From: Microlunatus sagamiharensis
GTDB lineage: Bacteria; Actinomycetota; Actinomycetes; Propionibacteriales; Propionibacteriaceae
Reading direction: 5' to 3'
Assembly (NCBI RefSeq): GCF_900105785.1
Contig: NZ_LT629799.1
Coordinates: forward strand, 1 to 64,000
Length of the DNA: 64,000 bases
The notes beneath the pieces were generated by a model. It worked only from the letters and a program-made list of their open reading frames with translations. It did not search any database and was not told the DNA's origin. Shown piece by piece: positions 7,877 through 16,156 of the stretch (position 1 is the stretch's first letter; each line of letters starts with the position of its first letter). The translations under genes were made by a program, and so were the position numbers.

Positions 7877-8841
7877 GCCCGGCCGGCACGCCGTCCAGCA
7901 CCGTGGCGCGCGCGCTCGGGTCGACCGGTCTGGCGGTGACGCCGGTCGCCTTCGGCACCAGCCCGCTGGCGAGCATGAGCAACCTCTACGGCTACGCGGT
8001 CGACGAGGAGCGGGCGGTCGCGACCGTGCGCGCGATCTTCGACGGGCCGGTGACCCTGCTCGACACCTCGAACGGCTACGGCGAGGACGGCACCGCGGAG
8101 CGGCGCATCGGGATCGCCGTGCGCGAGGCCGGCGGTCTGCCGCCGGGTCTCGTCCTCAGCACCAAGGTCGACCCCGACAAGCGCACCGGCGACTTCTCCG
8201 GGGAGCGCGTGCGCCGCTCGCTCGAGGAGTCGCTCGAGCGCCTGGGCGTCGACCGCGTGCCGCTGCTGCACCTGCACGACCCCGAGCGGATGGAGTTCGC
8301 CGACGCGATCAAGCCCGACGGCGCCGTCCGCGCGCTGGTCGATCTGCGCGAGCGCGGCCTGGTCGACCACCTGGGCGTCGCCGGCGGGCCGGTCGGCGTG
8401 CTGCGCGACTACCTCGGCACCGGCGAGTTCGAGGTCGTGCTGAGCCACAACCGCGCGACGCTGCTCGACCGCTCCGTGCTACCGCTCTTCGAGGAGGCCG
8501 CCGGGCGTGGCATCGGTGTGCTGAACGCCGCGCCGTACGGTGGCGGCATGCTCTCCAAGGGGCCGGACGTCCAGCCCAAGTACGGCTACGGCGTCCGGGG
8601 GGACGAGGTCGCGGACGCGGCGGTGCGGATGCAGGAGGTCTGCGCGCGGGCGGGGGTGCCGCTCGCGGCGGCGGCCCTGCAGTTCTCGATGCGGCTGCCG
8701 AGCGTCCACTCGACCGTGGTCGGGGTCAGCTCGCCCGAGCGCGTCGCGCAGACCCTCGAGCTGGCGGCCGTCGAGGTCCCCGACGACGTCTGGGACGAGC
8801 TCGAGCGGCTGGTGCCCGACCCCGCCGGGTGGCTGGGGTGA
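7873..8841 (+). CDS. Aldo/keto reductase, aldose 1-dehydrogenase-like
   Basis: The 322-residue protein shows the aldo/keto reductase barrel pattern: LGSTGLAVTPVAFGTSPLAS at the N-terminus, the catalytic Asp/Tyr region TLLDTSNGYGEDGTAERRIG, the Lys strand LVLSTKVDPD and the fourth catalytic-zone motif LLHLHDPERM. It resembles the D-threo-aldose (L-fucose/D-arabinose) 1-dehydrogenase branch, which oxidises aldoses to lactones with NAD(P). The GTG start at 7873 overlaps the upstream stop (GTGA), and its own stop overlaps the following SDR in the same way. With that SDR and the SMP-30 lactonase next door, an oxidative sugar pathway is the natural reading. The exact sugar cannot be decided from sequence alone. 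Confidence 0.8.
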   Translation: MSPAGTPSSTVARALGSTGLAVTPVAFGTSPLASMSNLYGYAVDEERAVATVRAIFDGPVTLLDTSNGYGEDGTAERRIGIAVREAGGLPPGLVLSTKVDPDKRTGDFSGERVRRSLEESLERLGVDRVPLLHLHDPERMEFADAIKPDGAVRALVDLRERGLVDHLGVAGGPVGVLRDYLGTGEFEVVLSHNRATLLDRSVLPLFEEAAGRGIGVLNAAPYGGGMLSKGPDVQPKYGYGVRGDEVADAAVRMQEVCARAGVPLAAAALQFSMRLPSVHSTVVGVSSPERVAQTLELAAVEVPDDVWDELERLVPDPAGWLG

Positions 8842-9650
8842 GCGCCGTCGAGGTGACGGCGAGCGACGCCGTCGTGCCCGAGCCCACGCCGGTCTACGCC
8901 TCCTACCCGAGCCTGTCCGGGCGCACCGCCTTCGTCACGGGCGGGGCGTCGGGGCTGGGCGCGGAGTTCGTCGTCGAGCTGGCGGCCCAGGGCGCACCCG
9001 TCTTCTTCGTCGACGTCGACGAGGTGCGCGGCCGGGCCCTGGAGCAGCGGCTCCGGGGCGAGGGTGCCGAGGTGCGGTTCGCCGTCTGCGACGTGCGGGA
9101 CATCCCGGCGCTGCAGGCCGCGATCGCGACCGCGGCGGACGAGCTCGGCCCGGTCCGGGTCCTGGTCAACAACGCGGCGAACGACCACCGAGACCGGGTG
9201 GCCGACATGGACGTCGAGCTCTGGGACGAGCGCATCGCGGTCAACGTGCGCCACCAGTTCTTCGCCGCTCAGGCCGTGGCGCCGATGATGCGGGACGCCG
9301 GCGGCGGGTCGATCATCAACCTCGGCTCGATCAGCGTGCACATCGACCTGATGGACCTGCCCGGCTACATCACGGCCAAGGCCGGGGTGGAGGGCCTGAC
9401 CCGCACGCTCGCGCGGGAGTACGGCCCGTGGCACGTCCGCGTGAACTGCATCATCCCGGGCTGGATCATGACCGAGAAGCAGCTCGCCGAGCGCGTGACG
9501 CCGGAGGCGGCCGAGTCCATTGCCCGCAACCAGTGCCTGCCCGACAAGCTCTACCCCGACGACGTCGCGCGGATGGTGCTCTGGCTCGCCGCGGACGACT
9601 CGCGCCGCTGCACGGCGCAGAAGTGGGTCGTCGACGGGGGCTGGATGTGA
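8838..9650 (+). CDS. SDR-family aldose dehydrogenase, similar to D-xylose 1-dehydrogenase
   Basis: The 270-residue classical SDR has a cofactor loop TGGASGLG, VLVNNAANDHRD, catalytic Ser at NLGSIS and a YITAK active site. Several segments match what I recall of Caulobacter XylB: YPSLSGR at the start, WDERIAVNVRHQFF, QAVAPMM, GPWHVRVNCIIPGWIMT and WVVDGGWM at the end. I therefore call it an aldose 1-dehydrogenase giving a sugar lactone. It sits between an aldo/keto reductase and a lactonase with four-base overlaps on both sides. Two possible aldose dehydrogenases in one operon could mean two substrates, or that one enzyme acts on a later intermediate. Confidence 0.82.
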   Translation: MSAVEVTASDAVVPEPTPVYASYPSLSGRTAFVTGGASGLGAEFVVELAAQGAPVFFVDVDEVRGRALEQRLRGEGAEVRFAVCDVRDIPALQAAIATAADELGPVRVLVNNAANDHRDRVADMDVELWDERIAVNVRHQFFAAQAVAPMMRDAGGGSIINLGSISVHIDLMDLPGYITAKAGVEGLTRTLAREYGPWHVRVNCIIPGWIMTEKQLAERVTPEAAESIARNQCLPDKLYPDDVARMVLWLAADDSRRCTAQKWVVDGGWM

Positions 9651-10516
9651 GCCCCGCCGTCGTGCGGGCCGAGCGGTTCACCGAACCGTGCGCGGGCCAC
9701 GGCGAGGGTCCCTTCTGGGACGCCCTGCGCGAGCGGCTGCTGCTCGTCGACATGCTCGCAGGGGACGTGCTGGCCGTGAGCGGTGAGGGTTCGGTCGAGC
9801 GGCACCACGTCGCGCCGGTCGCCGCCGCGCTGCGGGCCCGCCGCACCGGCGGCTTCGTGCTCGCGACCGAGGACCGCTTCGTGCTCCTCGACGACGACCT
9901 CGGCCTGGTCGAGGAGCTGCCGGCCGTGTTCGAGGACGCCTCGCTGCGCTTCAACGACGGCGGCGCCGACCCGACCGGCGCCTTCCTCGTCGGGACGATG
10001 GCCTACGACGAGTCGCCCGGGCGCGGGACGCTCTACCGCCTCGGTGCCGACCGCGGGGTCTCCGTCGTGCTCGAGGGCGTGACCATCTCCAACGGCGTCC
10101 AGTGGACCCGCGACGGGCGCAGCGCGCTCTACGTCGACACCCCGACGGCCCGGGTCGACCGGTTCGACGTCGACCCGGCCTCGGGCGCCTGGTCCGACCG
10201 GCGGACGTTCGCCGAGGTCGCGGGGCCGGGCCTGCCCGACGGCCTGGCGCTCGACGAGGACGGCGGCGCCTGGGTGGCGCTCTGGGGCGGGGGAGCGGTG
10301 CACCGCTACGACCCGTCCGGCAAGCTCGACCGCGTCGTCGAGCTGCCCTGCACCCAGGTCACGGCGTGCACGTTCGGCGGGCCCGACCGGCGGACCCTGT
10401 TCGTCACCACGTCGCAGCAGGGCGGTATCGACCCCGACGAGCAGCCCGAGGCCGGCGCGGTCTTCGCGTACGACGCCGGGGTCGCCGGAGCGCCGCTGCA
10501 CGCGTACGCCGGCTGA
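9647..10516 (+). CDS. SMP-30/gluconolactonase-family sugar lactonase
   Basis: The 289-residue protein follows the SMP-30 six-bladed propeller pattern: GHGEGPFWDALRERLLLVDM with the metal-binding Glu in the GEGPFW motif, SLRFNDGGADPTGAFLVGTM (metal Asn/Asp region), ISNGVQWTRDGRSALYVDT (Asn metal ligand) and PDGLALDEDGGAWVALWGGG (Asp). These enzymes hydrolyse sugar lactones to aldonates with a divalent metal. The GTG start at 9647 overlaps the end of the SDR gene. It completes an aldose to lactone to aldonate sequence, and the matching dehydratase lies in the divergent block at 13.3-15.1 kb. Confidence 0.88.
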   Translation: MSPAVVRAERFTEPCAGHGEGPFWDALRERLLLVDMLAGDVLAVSGEGSVERHHVAPVAAALRARRTGGFVLATEDRFVLLDDDLGLVEELPAVFEDASLRFNDGGADPTGAFLVGTMAYDESPGRGTLYRLGADRGVSVVLEGVTISNGVQWTRDGRSALYVDTPTARVDRFDVDPASGAWSDRRTFAEVAGPGLPDGLALDEDGGAWVALWGGGAVHRYDPSGKLDRVVELPCTQVTACTFGGPDRRTLFVTTSQQGGIDPDEQPEAGAVFAYDAGVAGAPLHAYAG

Positions 10517-10624
10517 GCGGCCCGAGCTTGCCCGTGCAGGGTGAGGGCTCGCGCGGGACGCGGCCTCGTGGGCCGACGCACGCGCACCGCCTGCGGCGCG
10601 GACCCGCGGTGGGCGGCTGCTCGC

Positions 10625-11398
10625 ATGGCGGGTGCAGACCGGGTCGTCGACAAGCCCGCTCGATCGAAGCAGCGGACCGTCACGGCGCTGCTCAAGGAGG
10701 TCGCCTTCGTCGTCATCGGCGCGCTCGTGGTGAGCTCGCTGCTCCGCGCGCTCGTCGGGCAGATGTTCGTCATCCCGTCCGGGTCGATGCAGAACACCCT
10801 GCTGGTCGACGACCGCTTGGTGGTGCGGAAGGTCTCCGGCTTCCTCCGCGGTGACGTCGTCGTGTTCACCGGTCCCGCGAACCGGCTGCCCGACGAGCCC
10901 GACCACGTCGGCCCGCTCGACCGGGTGCTCGAGTTCGTCGGGGTGCCGTTCGTGGGGACCGGGGACCTCGTCAAGCGGGTCATCGGCATGCCCGGCGACA
11001 CGGTCGTGTGCTGAGATGACTCGGGTCGGATCACCGTGAACGGAAGTGCGCTGAACGAGCGGTCGTACCTCTCCACCAGCCCGACCGGGGAGCAAGCAGC
11101 TCCCTCGGGCGTGAGATTCCGCGTCGTCGTGCCCCGGGACCGCCTGTTCCTCAAGGGCGACCACCGGCAGGACAGCCTGGACTCGCGCTGCCACCTCTCC
11201 GACGAGTCCGACGAGGGTCGCGGGCAGACGGCGTTCGTGCCGGTCTCGGACGTGGTCGGGCCGGCGTTCGCCGTCGTGTCGCCCTTCGACCGGGCGCGGA
11301 GGCTGCGGGTGCCGGAGACCTTCGCCGGTGTTCCCGAACCGCAGGAGCCGGCGCCGGCGAAGGGTGAGATCGAGCCCGCCGGCGTCAGCTGCTCCTGA
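10625..11398 (+). pseudogene. lepB: Signal peptidase I, interrupted by an in-frame TGA
   Basis: The reading frame holds all signal peptidase I boxes: a membrane anchor EVAFVVIGALVVSSLLRALV, the catalytic Ser in FVIPSGSMQNTLL, the catalytic Lys in LVKRVIGMPGDTVV, and the C-terminal box FLKGDHRQDSLDSRCHLSD. The frame is unbroken except for a TGA at 11012-11014 between VVC and DDSGRITVNG. Homologues usually have CC-D here, so TGA looks like a single-base change of TGC. Both catalytic residues lie before the stop, but the C-terminal fold would be lost. It could be a true nonsense mutation in a second lepB copy or a base-calling error. ATG 10625 is used as start. Confidence 0.8.
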
Positions 11399-11479
11399 CG
11401 ACGACGGTGGCCCGGACATCGGGCTGCCGACCTCCGAGGCCGCACCTCGGGGCTCGAGCGCGCGCCTCGGCCCGGACTC

Positions 11480-11911
11480 CTAGCGTGCCCCGCCGGGTCG
11501 ATGAGCCGCGGACGCTCTCGAAGCGCGTCGCTGGGCCGCCAGCGCCCGAGCAAGTGGGACGACCTGTCCACCGAGCGCGACCCCCACGGCGGCCCAGAGG
11601 AAACCACCACCGAGCAGCCTCCCGAGGACCAGCGCGGCGACGAGGGCCACGCCCAGACTGATGGCCGTCATCGCGAGGCGGGTGCGCAAGGGCACCGGCG
11701 GTTGGGGGACGAACACCCGACCGACGACGAAGTCGCCCTCGTCGAGGATCTCCACCACGCCGCCGGACGGCAGCAGGGCGACGGCCAGGTCCTGCGCCGA
11801 CGCTGCCGTCTCGCCCCGGGCCAGCACCTCCCGGGTCTTCGGCGTCCTCACGACCCACGGCCCGGCGGGACCCTGGGGCACCACGCGCAGCAGGAAGGGT
11901 GTGGCCGCCAC
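11480..11911 (-). CDS. Small membrane protein with a soluble N-terminal domain, function unknown
   Basis: The 143-residue protein starts at GTG 11911, six nt after a TAGCCT box (leaderless type). The N-terminal half, WVVRTPKTREVLARGETAAS and VEILDEGDFVVGRVFVP, looks like a small beta-rich domain of the sort annotated as DUF2188-like. The second half has two predicted membrane helices (LAMTAISLGVALVAALVLGR and FLWAAVGVALGGQVVPLARA) and a basic tail. It is convergent with the lepB remnant. I do not recognise a function. Confidence 0.6.
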   Translation of the reverse strand: MAATPFLLRVVPQGPAGPWVVRTPKTREVLARGETAASAQDLAVALLPSGGVVEILDEGDFVVGRVFVPQPPVPLRTRLAMTAISLGVALVAALVLGRLLGGGFLWAAVGVALGGQVVPLARALAAQRRASRASAAHRPGGAR

Positions 11912-12119
11912 CCGCTCAGGCTAGGGCGGGACCGGCCGACCGTGGGTGGTGTCGCTGGAGACGTCTGCTGGTCGAGCGCGCGGATGTCCCGCTCGCGGTC
12001 CCCGCGCGCTGTCAGTCCCCGAGCCCGCGCGTCGACGAGGGTCGGCAATGGTGCGGCGCGCACGGACGAGCGGACCAGGTACGTCCGCCGAAGCTCGTCC
12101 CGGGACAGACTGAGCGGTC

Positions 12120-13190
12120 ATGGGAGCTGGGAAGGCGTTGGCGGCCGGGTTCTACCGCGACGTCGTCGCCAGACTGGTCGGTGTCCCCCACGCCGCTGCA
12201 CTGGTCGGGGAGGGTTCGGAGGTCCTCGGCTTCGACGACTCCAGGTCCACCGACCATGCGTGGGGTCCGCGGCTGCACGTCTTCGTCGCGCCGGGAGACG
12301 TGGGCGAGACGCAGCGGCGGGTGACGCAGGGCCTGCCCGAGACCTACCGCTCGTACCCGGTGGAGTTCTTCGCCTGGCAGGACCAGCGGGTGCGCCATCA
12401 CGTCACGGTGACCACGGTCGAGGAGTGGGTCAGGGCCGAGCTCGGGCAACCGGTGCCGAGCACGCTCGCCGACTGGCTCGGTCTGCCGCAGCAACGCCTC
12501 CTCCAGGTCACCGCGGGCGAGGTGTTCCACGACGACCGGGGCGACCTCGGCCGGGTCCGCGGGCAGCTCGGCTACTTCCCGGACGACGTGTGGTGGTGGA
12601 TCCAGGCGAGCCAGTGGCAGCTGGTCGCCCGGGCCGAAGCCCTGCCCGGGCGTCTGGCCGAGGTCCACGACGTCCTCGGCGTGCGCGTGCGCGAGGCCGA
12701 CCTCGCGCGGCTGCTGATGGAGCTCGCCCTCGTCCAGCGGCGCAGGTACGTGCCGTACCCGAAGTGGCTCGGTGCTGCGTTCGGTCAGCTGGACACGGCT
12801 CGAGAGCTGGACGGCCCGCTCGGCCGACTCCTGTCGTCCGAGGCCCGAGAGACCCGGGAAGCCGCGGCGGCTGCCGCGCTCGAGGCGGCGGCCCGCCAGC
12901 ACAACCGGCTGGTTCCGGAGCATCCCCTCGACCCGGGCTGCGCACCGTTCGAGGTCGGCATCAACGGTGCGCGACGACCGTACCGGGTCCTCAACGCAGG
13001 GCGCTTCGTCGAGGCCTGCCTGGCACGGGTCACCGACCCTGGGCTGGCTCGGCTGCTACCGGTCGGGGCGATCGATCAGCTGACCCACGGCAGCGACGCG
13101 ATGGTCAACGTCAGCACGTGGCCGAGCCGGCTCACCGCGACCTACGCCGCGATGCTCGAGTCCGGCCGGAACCGCCGGGCAGAGCCGTGA
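12120..13190 (+). CDS. DUF4037 domain protein (nucleotidyltransferase-fold-like)
   Basis: The 356-residue soluble protein opens LAAGFYRDVVARLVGVPHAA, then ALVGEGSEVLGFDDSRSTDH and AWGPRLHVFV. The pattern GSEVLGFDD-x-STDH-x-WGPRL is the signature of DUF4037 proteins, whose N-terminus resembles minimal nucleotidyltransferases with an acidic pair after a G-S motif. ATG 12120 gives the family's usual N-terminus. It stands alone between divergent and convergent neighbours, so context gives no hint of its role. No signal peptide or membrane segment is seen. A stem with arms at 13212-13221 and 13260-13269 follows and may end its transcript. Confidence 0.75.
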   Translation: MGAGKALAAGFYRDVVARLVGVPHAAALVGEGSEVLGFDDSRSTDHAWGPRLHVFVAPGDVGETQRRVTQGLPETYRSYPVEFFAWQDQRVRHHVTVTTVEEWVRAELGQPVPSTLADWLGLPQQRLLQVTAGEVFHDDRGDLGRVRGQLGYFPDDVWWWIQASQWQLVARAEALPGRLAEVHDVLGVRVREADLARLLMELALVQRRRYVPYPKWLGAAFGQLDTARELDGPLGRLLSSEARETREAAAAAALEAAARQHNRLVPEHPLDPGCAPFEVGINGARRPYRVLNAGRFVEACLARVTDPGLARLLPVGAIDQLTHGSDAMVNVSTWPSRLTATYAAMLESGRNRRAEP

Positions 13191-13211
13191 CGCGTACCCG
13201 GGCCTCGTGGG

Positions 13212-13269
13212 GGGTCGAGGACATCTCGTGGTGGTCGGGGCTCCCGTCAGCCGTCGAGCTCCTCGACCC
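13212..13269. terminator. Inverted repeat between convergent genes
   Basis: GGGTCGAGGA (13212-13221) and TCCTCGACCC (13260-13269) form a perfect 10-bp inverted repeat with a 38-nt interior, located between the DUF4037 gene and the convergent dehydratase. It lacks a T-run, so a terminator role is only suggested by position. Confidence 0.35.
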
Positions 13270-13284
13270 GCCCGGACGGGCTGC

Positions 13285-15057
13285 TCAGTGCGACTCCCGC
13301 GCGACGGCCGGTCCGGTGCTGCCGACCAGGAAGTCGAGGTCGGCCCCGGTGTCGGCGCCCTGGACGTGCTCGACGTAGAGGCGCTCCCAGCCGCGGGTCG
13401 GCGCGGCGAAGTGCTCGACCAGGGACGCCGGCGGCGTACGGCTCGACAGCTCCTCGTCGTCCACGTCGAGCTGGAGGATCCGGTTCGGCACGTCGAGGAC
13501 GATCGTGTCGCCGTCGCGCACGAGGGCCAGGGTCCCGCCGGCGGCGGCCTCGGGGGAGACGTGCAGGACGACGGTCCCGCACGCGGTCCCGCTCATCCGG
13601 CCGTCGCAGATCCGCACCATGTCGCGGACCCCGAGGTCGAGGATCTTCTTCGGCAGGGGCAGGTTCGCGACCTCGGGCATGCCCGGGTAGCCGCGGGGAC
13701 CGCAGCCGCGCAGGACCAGGACCGAGTCGGGCGTGACCGGCAGGTCGGGGTCGTCGATGCGGGCCTTGAGGTCCTCGACGGAGTCGAAGACGAGCGCCGG
13801 GCCGCGGTGGGTGAGCAGGTGCTGGCTCGCGGCGGCGGGCTTGACGATCGCCCCGGCGGGCGCCAGGTTGCCCCGCAGGACGGCGATGCCGGCGTCGGCC
13901 TGCAGCGGCTCCGAGCGCGGGGTGATCACCGAGGTGTCCCACACCGGGTTGTCGTCGGTGACGGCCTCGACCAGGGTCCGGCCGGTGACCGTGATGGCTG
14001 CCGGGTCGAGCAGGTCGGCGACCTGGGAGAGCGCGGCGAGCACGCCGCCCGCTCGGTGCAGGTCCTCCATGAGGAACTCCCCGGCCGGCTGAAGGTTCAC
14101 GAGCAGGGGGACGCCCGCCCCGATCCGGTCGACGTCGTCGAGGTCGAGGTCGATGCCCAGCCGGCCGGCGATGGCGAGCATGTGGACGATCGCGTTGGTC
14201 GAGCCGCCGACCGCGGCCAGCGCCACGATCGCGTTGTGGAACGACTCCTTGGTGACGACCTGGGAGATCGAGCGGCCCTCGCGCACGAGGTCGACGGCCA
14301 GGCGGCCGGTCATGTGCGCGTTCTCGAGGAGCCGGCTGTCGGGCGCGGGGACGCCGGCGGTGCCGGGGATCGTCATGCCGAGCGCCTCGGCGACGACGCT
14401 CATCGACGACGCGGTGCCCATGGTGTTGCAGTGCCCGCGGCTGCGGATCATCGACGACTCGGAGCGGACGAAGCGCTCGGCGGTCAGGGTGCCGGCGCGG
14501 ACCTCCTCGCCGAGGCGCCACACGTCGGTGCCGCAGCCGAGCGTCTGGCCGCGGAACGTCCCGTTGAGCATCGGCCCGCCGGAGAGGACGACCGCGGGGA
14601 GGTCGACGCTCGCCGCGGCCATGAGCAGCGCGGGAATGGTCTTGTCGCAGCCGCCGAGCAGCACCAGTCCGTCGACCGGGTTGGCCCGGAACATCTCCTC
14701 CATGGCCATCGCGGCCATGTTGCGCCACAGCATCGCGGTGGGCCGGACGAGCGTCTCCCCGAGGGACACGACGGGCAGGTCGAGCGGGATGCCGCCCGCC
14801 TCGTAGACGCCCTGCTGGACCGAGCGCGACACCTCGTTGAGGTGCGCGTTGCACGGCGTGAAGTCGGAGGCGGTGTTGGCGATCGCGATCTGCGGACGAC
14901 CCTCGAAGGCGTCGGAGGGCACGCCGCGGCGCATCCACGCCCGGTGCAGGTAGGCGTTGCGGTCGTCGCCCGCGTACCAGGCGTCGCTGCGCAGCGGCGG
15001 GCGTCCCGGTCGCACCTCGGGGGGCGTCGGGACGGGGTTCTCGGCGGGGATGCTCAT
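13285..15057 (-). CDS. IlvD/Edd-family sugar-acid dehydratase
   Basis: The 590-residue protein carries the Fe-S dehydratase hallmarks: SDFTPCNAHL, LLGGCDKTIPALLMAAASVD, LSGGPMLNG, GHCNTMGTASSM and CDGRMSGTACGTVV, with cluster-ligand Cys in each of the first, second and fourth motifs. The length and VVLSGGPMLNGTF place it nearer the pentonate/aldonate dehydratases (L-arabonate, D-xylonate type) than biosynthetic IlvD. It would convert an aldonate to a 2-keto-3-deoxy acid, the step after the SMP-30 lactonase encoded at 9.6 kb. ATG 15057 overlaps the alcohol dehydrogenase stop (ATGA). It is the last gene of the GH5 operon. No aldolase or further dehydratase for the product is in the window. Confidence 0.85.
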   Translation of the reverse strand: MSIPAENPVPTPPEVRPGRPPLRSDAWYAGDDRNAYLHRAWMRRGVPSDAFEGRPQIAIANTASDFTPCNAHLNEVSRSVQQGVYEAGGIPLDLPVVSLGETLVRPTAMLWRNMAAMAMEEMFRANPVDGLVLLGGCDKTIPALLMAAASVDLPAVVLSGGPMLNGTFRGQTLGCGTDVWRLGEEVRAGTLTAERFVRSESSMIRSRGHCNTMGTASSMSVVAEALGMTIPGTAGVPAPDSRLLENAHMTGRLAVDLVREGRSISQVVTKESFHNAIVALAAVGGSTNAIVHMLAIAGRLGIDLDLDDVDRIGAGVPLLVNLQPAGEFLMEDLHRAGGVLAALSQVADLLDPAAITVTGRTLVEAVTDDNPVWDTSVITPRSEPLQADAGIAVLRGNLAPAGAIVKPAAASQHLLTHRGPALVFDSVEDLKARIDDPDLPVTPDSVLVLRGCGPRGYPGMPEVANLPLPKKILDLGVRDMVRICDGRMSGTACGTVVLHVSPEAAAGGTLALVRDGDTIVLDVPNRILQLDVDDEELSSRTPPASLVEHFAAPTRGWERLYVEHVQGADTGADLDFLVGSTGPAVARESH

Positions 15058-16154
15058 GGCACGAGCACCGTACGACCGGCGGCCCCGCCGCGCAGCGACG
15101 CCAGGGCCGCGTCGGCCTCGGCGAGCGGGCGCCGGTCGCCGAGCAGGCGGTCGAGCGGCAGGCGGCCGGCGGCGTACAGGGAGAACAGCCGCGGCAGGTC
15201 CATCCGCGGGTTGCTCGCGCCGTAGAGCGCGCCGACGACGCGCTTCTGGCGCTGGACCAGGTCGTTGATCGGCAGGGCCATGGTGGCGTCGGGACGGTTC
15301 AGGCCCACGGCGACGAGCGTGCCGCCGGGGGAGAGCGCGTCGACGCACTGGCGCATGGTGGCCGGTGCCCCGACGGCGTCGACCGCCCAGGGGACGCCTG
15401 CACCGCCGGTCAGCGCCAGCACGCGCTCGACGACGTCGCCCTCGCGGGCGTCGACGACGTGCGTCGCGCCGACGGCGCTCGCCAGCTCGAGGTGCCCGGG
15501 GTCGACGTCGACGGCGATGACGGGTCCGGCACCGACGAGGGCGGCACCCATCACCGCGGCCAGGCCGACCCCGCCCGCGCCGAGCACGAGCAGCGGCCGG
15601 CCGGCGGCGTCCTCGACGGCGTTCAGGACCGCACCCACGCCGGTGATGACGGCGCAGGCCGAGATCGCGGCGACCTCGGTCGGCACCTCGTCGGGGATCG
15701 CCAGGACGCTCGTCTCGGACACGACGGCCTGCTCGGCGAAGCAGGAGACGCCCATCAGGTGGTGCAGCGTCTCGCCGCCCGCGTGCAGGCGGCTGGTGCC
15801 GTCCATGAGGCCGTTGGTGGTGGCGAGCACCCGGCCGTAGCGGCACAGCACGGGGTTGCCGGCGACGCAGGCGTCGCACTCGCCGCAGCGCGGGCGCCAC
15901 TGGAGCGCGACGCGGTCGCCGACGGAGATCCGGCCCGTGGTGCGCGGGCCCAGGGCCTCGACGACCCCGGCGCCCTCGTGGCCGACCACCAGGGGCAGGC
16001 GGGCCGGCAGGTCGCCGAGGACGTAGTGCAGGTCGCTGTGGCAGACGCCCGCGGCCTCGATGCGGACGCGCACCTCTCCAGGGCCGGGCTCGTCGAGCTC
16101 GACCTGCTCCATCGACAGGGGTGCGCCGGTCTCGCGCAGGACGGCGGCGAGCAT
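15054..16154 (-). CDS. Zinc-dependent alcohol dehydrogenase (MDR family)
   Basis: The 366-residue medium-chain dehydrogenase has a catalytic-zinc Cys at AAGVCHSDLHYVLGD, the GHEGAGVVEALG motif, a structural-zinc lobe CGECDACVAGNPVLC and a Rossmann motif VLGAGGVGLAAVMGAA, with Asp in AVDVDPGHLELA favouring NAD. The class resembles class-III-like/NAD-dependent polyol or aldehyde-handling dehydrogenases. ATG 16154 is chosen; GTG 16160, which overlaps the GH5 stop, is equally possible. It lies between GH5 and the sugar-acid dehydratase, so oxidation of a sugar, sugar alcohol or aldehyde intermediate is likely. The exact substrate is unknown. Confidence 0.85.
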   Translation of the reverse strand: MLAAVLRETGAPLSMEQVELDEPGPGEVRVRIEAAGVCHSDLHYVLGDLPARLPLVVGHEGAGVVEALGPRTTGRISVGDRVALQWRPRCGECDACVAGNPVLCRYGRVLATTNGLMDGTSRLHAGGETLHHLMGVSCFAEQAVVSETSVLAIPDEVPTEVAAISACAVITGVGAVLNAVEDAAGRPLLVLGAGGVGLAAVMGAALVGAGPVIAVDVDPGHLELASAVGATHVVDAREGDVVERVLALTGGAGVPWAVDAVGAPATMRQCVDALSPGGTLVAVGLNRPDATMALPINDLVQRQKRVVGALYGASNPRMDLPRLFSLYAAGRLPLDRLLGDRRPLAEADAALASLRGGAAGRTVLVP

Positions 16155-16156
16155 CC

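Noticed and set aside
11012-11014. Selenocysteine insertion at the lepB TGA
   Set aside because: Signal peptidase I has no known selenoprotein form, the downstream bases show no clear bacterial SECIS hairpin, and no Sec machinery is in the window. Point mutation or error is simpler.
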